Source of the DNA: Dyadobacter psychrotolerans
GTDB lineage: Bacteria > Bacteroidota > Bacteroidia > Cytophagales > Spirosomataceae
Direction: 5' to 3'
Assembly (NCBI RefSeq): GCF_004349265.1
Contig: NZ_SMFL01000021.1
Location: forward strand, 1 to 64,000
DNA: 64,000 bases
The position numbers and the translations under genes were made by a program. The notes under the pieces were generated by a model. It saw nothing but the letters and a program-made list of their open reading frames with translations, made no database searches and was not told where the DNA came from. This document shows positions 34,181 to 41,076 of the stretch, in pieces (position 1 is the first letter of the stretch; each line of letters opens with the position of its first letter).

Positions 34181-34184
34181 TAGC

Positions 34185-34493
34185 ATGGGATTATTAGCGA
34201 GATTTTTAGGGATTGAAAAAACAAACTTACAACCTGTTATCGACCAGGGGTGTTTGATTATCGATGTGCGCACTCCCGAGGAGTTCAGGCATGCGCATCT
34301 GGAATCGAGCGTCAATATTCCATTAGATACGCTGCTCTCTAAGATTGATGGACTTAAAAGCAATGAGCTGCCGGTAATTACCTGCTGTCGGAGCGGTGCA
34401 AGAAGTGCAAGAGCGACCAAAATGTTAAAGCAGGCCGGGATAACGGCTTATAATGGAGGTGCCTGGGAAAGTTTGCGGGGCTACGCGCGATAG
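34185..34493 (+). CDS. single-domain rhodanese
   Basis: 102 residues. One rhodanese domain (LIIDVRTPEEFRHAHLESSVNIPL) with active loop VITCCRSGARSAR; the first residue of the loop is the expected persulfide-carrying Cys, with a second Cys next to it. No signal peptide, so cytoplasmic. Likely shuttles sulfane sulfur to or from the persulfide dioxygenase-like protein encoded just upstream. Confidence 0.92.
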   Translation: MGLLARFLGIEKTNLQPVIDQGCLIIDVRTPEEFRHAHLESSVNIPLDTLLSKIDGLKSNELPVITCCRSGARSARATKMLKQAGITAYNGGAWESLRGYAR

Positions 34494-34569
34494 TCAATCA
34501 GATGCTGCTGATCGATGATGATATCCAGATTATTACAATATTGATTTGACTACTAAAGCCAGGCCCAAC

Positions 34570-35616
34570 ATGAAAAATATAGAACCTAGTTCATGGCGGT
34601 TACTTCTTAGACTTCTGATTTTTCTGATTGTATTGGTCTCAGGTTTACTAGTCGCCATTGTATTTAGCGTAATATTTCCGGAATTATATGCCGATAAGTT
34701 TCAGGCCTTGCAAGTAAAAGCAGGCTGGCCCATGAAAAAGCAAGATCAGAAGCCAGCAAATCGCTCTAATCCGCGAGTGAGTTCAAGTATCCTGCCAGTA
34801 GACTCATTGCAAGATGAGCTTATCCTGTATGGCAAAGACCTGATTGCCAATACTTCTAAATATTTGGGGCCCAAAGGCAGTGTGCGCCAAATCTCGAATG
34901 GGATGAACTGTCAGAATTGTCATTTGGAAGCAGGGACAAAGATAATGGGCAATAATTATCTGGCAGTTTACTCGACATATCCCAAGTTTAGGGCAAGATC
35001 TGCGGGGACTGAAACGATCATCAAAAGGATATCTGATTGTTTTGAAAGAAGTTTAAATGGCAGAAAACCCGATAGTGCAAGTAAAGAGATGAAGGCAATG
35101 GTCTCCTACATGAAGTGGGTCGGAAAGGATGTGCAAAAAGGGAAGACACCCGAAGGTTCAGGGCTTAACAAGCTTGCATATCTTGATAGGGCCGCTGATC
35201 CCAAGACCGGCAGGATTCTTTACAAAGAAAAATGTGCGGTCTGTCATGGAGCAAAAGGAGAAGGGATTATGCAGCCCGATCAAAAATCATTTGTCTATCC
35301 GCCTCTTTGGGGAAGTAGAAGCTATAACGACGGCGCAGGGTTATATAGAAATTCGTCCTTTGCCGGTTTTGTTAAAGACAACATGCCATTTGGAGCAAAT
35401 TATCAAAATCAAATTCTGACCGATGAGCAGGCCTGGGATTTGGCAGCATTTGTAAATTCGCAACCACGGCCCCATAAAGATCAAGCCCTGGATTGGAAGA
35501 ATATTTCTCAAAAGCCAATAGACTTTCCATTCGGGCCTTATTCAGATGCATATACTGAAAACCAGCATAAATATGGTCCTTTCAAGCCCATTGCAGCGAC
35601 CAGAATAAACAAATAA
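34570..35616 (+). CDS. tsdA: TsdA-like thiosulfate dehydrogenase, membrane-anchored diheme cytochrome c
   Basis: 348 residues from ATG 34570 (an upstream TTG is unlikely). N-terminal transmembrane anchor (LLLRLLIFLIVLVSGLLVAI), then heme site 1 C114-Q-N-C-H118 followed by HLEAGT, the TsdA block RISDCFERSLNGR with C157 as the probable Cys ligand of the active heme, then heme site 2 C222-A-V-C-H226 and NMPFG with a candidate Met ligand. YPPLWGSRSYNDGAGL and AWDLAAFVNSQPRP are typical of TsdA. Oxidises thiosulfate to tetrathionate, or the reverse. 76 bp after the rhodanese. Confidence 0.88.
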   Translation: MKNIEPSSWRLLLRLLIFLIVLVSGLLVAIVFSVIFPELYADKFQALQVKAGWPMKKQDQKPANRSNPRVSSSILPVDSLQDELILYGKDLIANTSKYLGPKGSVRQISNGMNCQNCHLEAGTKIMGNNYLAVYSTYPKFRARSAGTETIIKRISDCFERSLNGRKPDSASKEMKAMVSYMKWVGKDVQKGKTPEGSGLNKLAYLDRAADPKTGRILYKEKCAVCHGAKGEGIMQPDQKSFVYPPLWGSRSYNDGAGLYRNSSFAGFVKDNMPFGANYQNQILTDEQAWDLAAFVNSQPRPHKDQALDWKNISQKPIDFPFGPYSDAYTENQHKYGPFKPIAATRINK

Positions 35617-35652
35617 ATAATTAACATCCGTTTCAATTAAAATTATCGAGAA

Positions 35653-36114
35653 ATGAAAAAAATCGCATCCCTTTTATTTGCTATTGCTATGCTGTTTTCA
35701 ATCGGAGCATCGGCGCAAGACAAAGCAGTCAATCCAAGTGAATTTCATGGCGCAGTTGCCGATAAAAAATTTTACAAAGTCGTTTATCAGCTTAATAGTG
35801 ACGATGATAAAATAATTAAGGCTACCATGAAAAACATGATGAATGCCTTGGAAGATCCCCGTTTGAAAGGAAAGCTTCAAGCAGAGCTTGTAGTACACGG
35901 CGGGGGAGTTGCTGTCTTCAAAAAAACGAATCCTTATGAGATTCAATTGAAGGCTTTACAGGCAAAGGGAGTTATTCTGGCCGAATGCGAAAACACACTT
36001 CGGGAGCGTAATATCAGCAAGGATGAGCTTTTTGATTTTATATCATTTGTTCCAAGTGGCAATGGCGAAATCATAATCCGACAACAACAAGGATGGGCCA
36101 TTGTCCATCCATAA
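35653..36114 (+). CDS. secreted DsrE-like protein
   Basis: 153 residues with signal peptide IASLLFAIAMLFSIGASAQ. The mature part has a DsrE/F-like layout: YKVVYQLNSDDDKIIKATMKN, AELVVHGGGVAVF and a late Cys (LAECENTLRER) at the place of the sulfur-binding Cys of the family. A periplasmic sulfane-sulfur carrier next to TsdA is plausible. Followed by a strong terminator. Confidence 0.85.
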   Translation: MKKIASLLFAIAMLFSIGASAQDKAVNPSEFHGAVADKKFYKVVYQLNSDDDKIIKATMKNMMNALEDPRLKGKLQAELVVHGGGVAVFKKTNPYEIQLKALQAKGVILAECENTLRERNISKDELFDFISFVPSGNGEIIIRQQQGWAIVHP

Positions 36115-36135
36115 TTTATAACCTTTTACATATAG

Positions 36136-36170
36136 ATCAGTCAGGATTGATGACCTGACTGATTTTTTTG
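36136..36170 (+). terminator. Rho-independent terminator after the DsrE-like gene
   Basis: A perfect 10-bp stem (ATCAGTCAGG, 36136-36145; CCTGACTGAT, 36154-36163) with an 8-nt loop and a T-run. It ends the persulfide dioxygenase-tsdA-dsrE unit. Confidence 0.92.
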
Positions 36171-36218
36171 TTTTAAATCATAAATATTGAACAAAATTTT
36201 AGTTAATAGTTTGATATA

Positions 36219-36263
36219 CGTGACAAATGTCACTAACCCCAATCTTTTAATAAGCGAGATTTG
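36219..36263 (+). promoter_or_regulatory. Crp-like box plus -7 element upstream of the peroxiredoxin gene
   Basis: CGTGACAAATGTCACT at 36219-36234 and GAGATTTG at 36256-36263, spacing 29.5 bp as elsewhere in the window. Confidence 0.72.
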
Positions 36264-36333
36264 TAAAGGTTGATGCAGACAGCAAACTGCTGTTTTTGAT
36301 TCAACGGGAATATTATTATTTATTATATATCAA

Positions 36334-36984
36334 ATGGAAAACTTAGAAAAGGAAATTTATATGCCACGCATCGGCGATCAGGCACCTGATTTCGATTCTT
36401 TAACAACTACGGGGAAGCTTGTTTTTTCGGAATACAACAAGGACAGTTGGGTTATTTTATTTTCGCACCCTGCGGATTTCACTCCGGTCTGTACAACTGA
36501 AATGACTGGATTTGCAAAAGAGAAAGATTTTTTTGCGGCTCATAATACTAAGTTGATGGGATTAAGTATTGACAGTATTCATTCACATATTGCCTGGGTT
36601 AATGCTGTTTACGATAAGACAGGTGTTTTGTTCGAATTTCCCATCATTGCCGATATTGATATGAAAGTTGCAAAACTTTATGGTATGCTACAACCTGGTG
36701 AAAGCGAAACTGCGGCCGTTCGTGCGGTCTTTATTATAGATCCAAAAGGCAAGGTAAGACTTGTAATGTATTATCCTCTCAATGTTGGCCGTAATATGGA
36801 AGAGATCAAGCGATCATTGATAGCGCTTCAAACTTCGGACGAGTACAAAGTGGCTATGCCTTTAGACTGGAAGCCAGGTGAGAAAGTTATAATTGGTGCA
36901 CCCAGAACTGTTGAGTCCCTCTTAGAAAGAAAAGAGTCTAATTTGGAAATGGTTGACTGGTATTTAGCGGTCAAGACAATCTAA
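36334..36984 (+). CDS. peroxiredoxin, Prx6/1-Cys type
   Basis: 216 residues. Thioredoxin-fold core with peroxidatic motif HPADFTPVCTTEMTGFA (Cys near residue 52) and RAVFIIDPKGKVRLV. Length and C-terminal extension (PLDWKPGEKVIIGAPRTVE) fit the Prx6 group. Reduces peroxide and possibly inorganic polysulfides. Translation could also begin at ATG 36361 (MPRIGDQAPDFDS). Last host gene before the Tn3 insertion. The 179 bp after it (36985-37163) contain only a weak long-loop hairpin. Confidence 0.93.
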   Translation: MENLEKEIYMPRIGDQAPDFDSLTTTGKLVFSEYNKDSWVILFSHPADFTPVCTTEMTGFAKEKDFFAAHNTKLMGLSIDSIHSHIAWVNAVYDKTGVLFEFPIIADIDMKVAKLYGMLQPGESETAAVRAVFIIDPKGKVRLVMYYPLNVGRNMEEIKRSLIALQTSDEYKVAMPLDWKPGEKVIIGAPRTVESLLERKESNLEMVDWYLAVKTI

Positions 36985-37157
36985 TTTAACGTATTAAATG
37001 CTTTCGTTAGCTATTAAGGGCTGTTATGCAATAATTATTGTTCATTTCAGTCCTTAAAACTAAATACGTTTTAGGGATAACATTCTGTAAATGATATAAT
37101 TAAATAGTAAAGTCTGATAAATAAAACGTAAAGTAAAAGACACTTCTCCCATCATTG

Positions 37158-37163
37158 TTAATT
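37158..37163 (+). repeat. target-site duplication, left (TTAATT)
   Basis: TTAATT directly abuts the left terminal repeat and recurs directly after the right one at 55864-55869. This indicates a single transposition event into intergenic DNA. Six bases rather than the usual five for Tn3; because TTAATT is palindromic and AT-rich, one base could be coincidental. Confidence 0.85.
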
Positions 37164-37210
37164 GGGGTAAACTAAAGAAAGGGAGAAAAACCGTCACGAC
37201 TTTCGCGTAG
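37164..37210 (+). repeat. Tn3 left terminal inverted repeat
   Basis: Starts GGGGTAAACTAAAGAAAGGG. The first 42 bases match the reverse complement of the right end exactly; the 47-bp repeat has one mismatch. GGGG at the tip is typical of Tn3-family ends. Confidence 0.95.
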
Positions 37211-37327
37211 GGTTTTTCTCCTGGTGTATCGTGCTACATTCAATCGTCAGCCAATATAAAACCCAACTAATTGGTCAAGGAGGTCATTTTGGTTGTCGGA
37301 AATCCTACATCAACTGAATTTCTAGAA

Positions 37328-37789
37328 TCATTTCATCTTCATATCCTTGTGCTCGTTTTTCAATTGAAGACAATGCATCGCGCAGGCTCCGTATTGCTTA
37401 TAATTTTCATGAACCAAAAGCACGGTTTTACCACTTGTATCTTTGACTTCGCATACCCCATTCATGGGGATAGATACTGTTAAGCTGTCACTGACCCCGC
37501 TTTTTACATGATAAAGATAGGTGCCATTTTTTGAAGCTTTACCCAGGTTTTTCCCCGTTACAGCATCAATCGCATTTCCAGCATTATCAACGTGGGCGAT
37601 TTTCACTCCAGCAGCATCTTTGATTATTCCATCACTGGTTACCCATCCAATGTGTTTTCCCTTAGCATCAGTTATCTTTCCCTTTGCATCAATAGAAGTT
37701 ACTGGCATTTTGTAATTTTGCGCAAAGCTGTTTTGGGTAGCCGTTAAAGTCACCACTATTAGGGCAAATAAAAATATTAGCTTTTTCAT
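37328..37789 (-). CDS. secreted repeat protein of unknown function
   Basis: 153 residues. Signal peptide FLFALIVVTLTATQNSFAQ, then about four short beta-like repeats built on D-A-x-G-K and G-x-I/V (SIDAKGKITDAKGKHIGWV, GIIKDAAGVKIAHV, AIDAVTGKNLG). C-terminal part GACAMHCLQLKNEHKDMKMK with two Cys, His and Met that could bind metal. Outermost copper-side cargo gene of the transposon. It has a perfect -7 element and a Crp-like box at the same spacing as the host sulfur genes. Confidence 0.7.
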   Translation of the reverse strand: MKKLIFLFALIVVTLTATQNSFAQNYKMPVTSIDAKGKITDAKGKHIGWVTSDGIIKDAAGVKIAHVDNAGNAIDAVTGKNLGKASKNGTYLYHVKSGVSDSLTVSIPMNGVCEVKDTSGKTVLLVHENYKQYGACAMHCLQLKNEHKDMKMK

Positions 37790-37818
37790 TGTTGAATTTT
37801 CTTTAATTGAATGTTTGT

Positions 37819-37863
37819 CAAATGTAAGTTTTTGCTAATAAGCAAAATGTGACTTCGGTCAGC
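37819..37863 (-). promoter_or_regulatory. Crp-like box plus perfect -7 element inside the transposon
   Basis: Minus strand: GCTGACCGAAGTCACA (37863-37848) and TACATTTG (37826-37819), a perfect TAnnTTTG. Spacing from palindrome centre is again 29.5 bp. One arm deviates from TCACA, so the box is weaker than the host copies. Confidence 0.6.
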
Positions 37864-37958
37864 ATCTTATGTGACCTGAGTTTGCTTGTGAAGACATACC
37901 GGGAATTGAAGTAACTCCATACCGATACATCTTCACTATTAACGTTCGCCATTTTCTG

Positions 37959-38303
37959 TTATACCGGTGTAGCCATTTCTTCACAAGCTTTGGCGCATGT
38001 CCGGCACGCTTCAGCGCACTTTCGGCAATGATCCATTCCCATGGCTGCATGTTTTTCACACTCGTCAGCGCAGGCATTACAGGCATCTGCACAGACGCGG
38101 CACAAGTGAGCACTGAAGCTGCTTCCCAGACTCATTAACTCGGCTGCACTTCGACACACAGCGGCACATTCAAGATCAAGTTGTATGCACATGGTCAAAT
38201 GGCCCACGTTTTCTTCTTTCAAACATGCGGTTGCACACTGGCTACAAGCGAGTGCACAGGCTACACAAGCATCAATGCAGTCTTTAAATTGCTGATTTTC
38301 CAT
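37959..38303 (-). CDS. four-helix-bundle copper-storage protein (Csp-like)
   Basis: 114 residues, very Cys-rich, with repeated CxxxC/CxxC spacing along helices (CIDACVACALACSQCATAC; CRVCADACNACADEC; CRKCAEACRTCAKAC). This is the DUF326/Csp pattern, where Cys line the inside of a four-helix bundle and hold many Cu(I) ions. No signal peptide, so probably the cytosolic (Csp3-like) type. Lies in the copper cluster next to a DUF305 protein. Confidence 0.9.
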   Translation of the reverse strand: MENQQFKDCIDACVACALACSQCATACLKEENVGHLTMCIQLDLECAAVCRSAAELMSLGSSFSAHLCRVCADACNACADECEKHAAMGMDHCRKCAEACRTCAKACEEMATPV

Positions 38304-38326
38304 TATTTGAATATTTAAGGATGAAT

Positions 38327-38947
38327 TTATTTACTTCTGTTTGCCAGTAGCCAGGTCTGAAACTGGGCTATTTCTTTATTCTGTTCTTCGACGATCATCG
38401 TTGACAGTGATTTAAGCTGTGTATTTTTTCCCATCAATAGCTGCATTTGCGCCATTTCGGTTGCGCTCTGGTGATGGCCAATCATAAGTGTCGCAAAATC
38501 CTGATCGATGTTCCCGGTGATAATTTGTAAGTCTGCCTGTTTTCCCATCCGGTTCATTCCTTCCATCATCTGCATGTGAAATTTCATGTTCATGGTTGTC
38601 GGGGTACTTGTTGCCAGGAATGAATCAAGCTGGGTAATTTCTTTTTTTTGCGCTTCGACAATAGCCTGGGCCATTGTTTTCATTTCACTATTGATTCCTG
38701 ATTTCAATTCCAGTTCGGCCATTTCAATCGCTCCCATATGGTGCATTTTCATCATTTCGGCATAATCGATATCAGGATCCTGCGTCATTTTCATTGTTTC
38801 CATTTCAGCCATCATATCATGCATTACTGTCATCATTTGATTCTGGTCATGGGCCTGGATTTTAAGTGCATCATCGTCATCATCAGAACATGCAGCAGTA
38901 AAACCAAGTAAAGCAAGTAGCATCAATGTTTTGAAAGTCGTCTTCAT
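38327..38947 (-). CDS. tandem DUF305 lipoprotein
   Basis: 206 residues from ATG 38947. Lipobox LLGFTAACSDDDDD. Two DUF305 repeats: DYAEMMKMHHMGAIEMAEL and DFATLMIGHHQSATEMAQM, each with the HH-x(6)-M pattern. Rich in Met and His, consistent with periplasmic copper binding in the ferritin-like DUF305 family. Situated directly downstream of the copper ATPase gene (50-bp gap). Confidence 0.88.
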   Translation of the reverse strand: MKTTFKTLMLLALLGFTAACSDDDDDALKIQAHDQNQMMTVMHDMMAEMETMKMTQDPDIDYAEMMKMHHMGAIEMAELELKSGINSEMKTMAQAIVEAQKKEITQLDSFLATSTPTTMNMKFHMQMMEGMNRMGKQADLQIITGNIDQDFATLMIGHHQSATEMAQMQLLMGKNTQLKSLSTMIVEEQNKEIAQFQTWLLANRSK

Positions 38948-38997
38948 AGTGTTTGATTTTAGTATGTTAAAAATAAAAACCGGATATTCTATCAATT

Positions 38998-41073
38998 TTA
39001 TTTCACCCTGAGCAGTTTGGCATTCACCGCTACAACAATGGTAGATGCGCTCATTAATACTGCCCCCATGGCCGGACTGAGCATAAACGTAGGATAAAGA
39101 ACACCTGCTGCCAACGGAATTGCGATGACATTATAACCAACCGCCCAAGCTAAATTTTGTACCATTTTCCGGTAAGTAGCCCTTCCGAAGGTGATCATTT
39201 GCACAACGTCCATCGGATCACTATTAACCAGTATAATATCAGCGGTCTCAGCTGCAACATCTGTTCCTGAACCAATAGCAATACCCACATCGGCCTGTGC
39301 CAAGGCCGGCGCATCGTTTACACCATCTCCGGTCATGGCAACAATTTCTCCTTTGTCCTGAAATTCCTTGACCTTGTCCTGCTTCTGATGCGGAAGAACA
39401 TTAGCCAGATAGCCATCCATACCTAGTCTTTTGCTCACAGCTTCGGCAACCTTTTCATTGTCCCCGGTCAGCAGGAAGGTTTTAATGTTCATCTTTTTTA
39501 ATGCGTCGATTGCGCCTGATGCACTTTCCCTTATAGAATCAGCAAAAGTGATTATTCCAACCAGCTTTCCGTCAACGAGTATAAAGTTTACTGTATCGGT
39601 ATTCTGATCAACCTGATCAGGGATGGCAGGTATTGGTTTGTTTTCCTGATTAAAGTAATTGGGTCCGGCCGCAACTATTTTTTTTCCGTTCACAGTTCCT
39701 GACACACCGATACCAGGCATGTAATTGAAATCGGAAGATGTCCATAGTTCTAACCCTTTTTCTTTCAGTTTCCGGATAACACCATGCGCGATATGGTGTT
39801 CAGAGTTTTGCTGAACCGCGGCTGCATATTGCAGGATCTGATCCGCTGAAAACTGCTGATCCTCAATAATGATCTGCTGGATTTCATGGGAGCCTTTGGT
39901 AAGAGTACCAGTTTTATCGAAGATGATTGTCGTCAGTTTACGTGCATTCTCAAAAGCTGTCCGGTTACGGATCAAAAGGCCATGCGTTGCCGAAAGTGTT
40001 GTTGAAATGGCGATGACGAGTGGAATCGCTACACCAAGGGCGTGGGGGCAAGAAGTTACCATCACTGTTACCATTCTTTCCAAAGCAAAAGACAAGCTCT
40101 GCCCGCTGGAAAACCAGACAATAAAAGTAACGACTCCGACCGTGATGGAAACCAGTGTCAGCCATTTGGCAACCTTATCAGCCAGATTCTGTGTATTGGA
40201 TTTGGCACTCTGTGCCGATTTAACCATACCAATCACCTTTTGCAGATAAGTGTCATCTCCTGCGCCGGTAACATGTATTTTCAATACCCCATCGCTGTTA
40301 ATGGCACCTCCAATTACTTTGTCATCTTTCTTTTTCTGCACCGGGACACTTTCCCCGGTCAGCATACTTTCATTTACATAGGAGCTACCTTCCAGGATTA
40401 CCCCATCAGCAGGTATCTTTTCGCCGGGTTTTACAAGCAATGTGTCACCGGAGCGAAGATCCTTTAAAGCAATATCAGTTACATGGTTATCCCTTTCCAC
40501 ATGCACCACGGATGGAAGTAATTCTACCAGTGATTCCAGTGCCCTCGATGCGGCCATCTGGGATTTCATTTCCAGCCAGTGGCCGACCAGCATGATATCG
40601 ATCAGGGTAGCCAGCTCCCAGAAGAAGTCCATCCCTTCCAGCCCAAATACAACTGCGACACTATATACATAGGCAGTCGTAATGGCAACTGCCACCAGCG
40701 TCATCATGCCCAGGTTCTTATTTTTGACTTCACTGACAAGGCCTGTCAGAAAAGGCCAGCCACCATAAAAATAAATGATGGTGCTTAGGATCAGGAGCAC
40801 ATATTTGTCCCCGGAAAATGCAATGTCAAATCCGGCCATCTGCTGGATCATATGCGAGAGCAGCAATACAGGAATCGTCAGTACCAGGCATATCCAAAAT
40901 CGTTTTAGAAAATCCTCTGTATGATGCCCCGCATGTTTGTCGTGGCCATGGTGCTCATCCATTTGCTTCGTTGGATGATGATCTTCAGGCATTGGAACCT
41001 CTTTTGGCATGTGATGGTGCCCGTGGTGATTTTCCATTTTTTTTTGTTTATGTGGAAAGGGCAAGCCTTTCAT
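38998..41073 (-). CDS. copper-exporting P1B-type ATPase, CopB-like (CPH motif)
   Basis: 691 residues (679 if ATG 41037 is used). The N-terminus is His-rich (ENHHGHHHMPKEV ... DEHHGHDKHAGHH) instead of a CxxC metal domain. Eight transmembrane helices with the metal-site motif TSCPHALGV (CPH, the P1B-3 signature), TGES actuator loop, DKTGTLTKG phosphorylation site, and GDGVNDAP hinge. CPH pumps are associated with Cu(II)/Cu(I)/Ag export. Starts 3 bp after the multicopper oxidase stop, so the two are coupled. Confidence 0.94.
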   Translation of the reverse strand: MKGLPFPHKQKKMENHHGHHHMPKEVPMPEDHHPTKQMDEHHGHDKHAGHHTEDFLKRFWICLVLTIPVLLLSHMIQQMAGFDIAFSGDKYVLLILSTIIYFYGGWPFLTGLVSEVKNKNLGMMTLVAVAITTAYVYSVAVVFGLEGMDFFWELATLIDIMLVGHWLEMKSQMAASRALESLVELLPSVVHVERDNHVTDIALKDLRSGDTLLVKPGEKIPADGVILEGSSYVNESMLTGESVPVQKKKDDKVIGGAINSDGVLKIHVTGAGDDTYLQKVIGMVKSAQSAKSNTQNLADKVAKWLTLVSITVGVVTFIVWFSSGQSLSFALERMVTVMVTSCPHALGVAIPLVIAISTTLSATHGLLIRNRTAFENARKLTTIIFDKTGTLTKGSHEIQQIIIEDQQFSADQILQYAAAVQQNSEHHIAHGVIRKLKEKGLELWTSSDFNYMPGIGVSGTVNGKKIVAAGPNYFNQENKPIPAIPDQVDQNTDTVNFILVDGKLVGIITFADSIRESASGAIDALKKMNIKTFLLTGDNEKVAEAVSKRLGMDGYLANVLPHQKQDKVKEFQDKGEIVAMTGDGVNDAPALAQADVGIAIGSGTDVAAETADIILVNSDPMDVVQMITFGRATYRKMVQNLAWAVGYNVIAIPLAAGVLYPTFMLSPAMGAVLMSASTIVVAVNAKLLRVK

Positions 41074-41076
41074 TGA

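Noticed and set aside
37859..38113. 84-codon minus-strand frame overlapping the Csp-like gene
   Set aside because: Shifted frame of the Cys-rich protein; the in-frame product has the regular Csp Cys spacing.
40042..40467. 141-codon plus-strand frame opposite the copper ATPase
   Set aside because: Antisense shadow of a conserved P-type ATPase; no promoter or family similarity.
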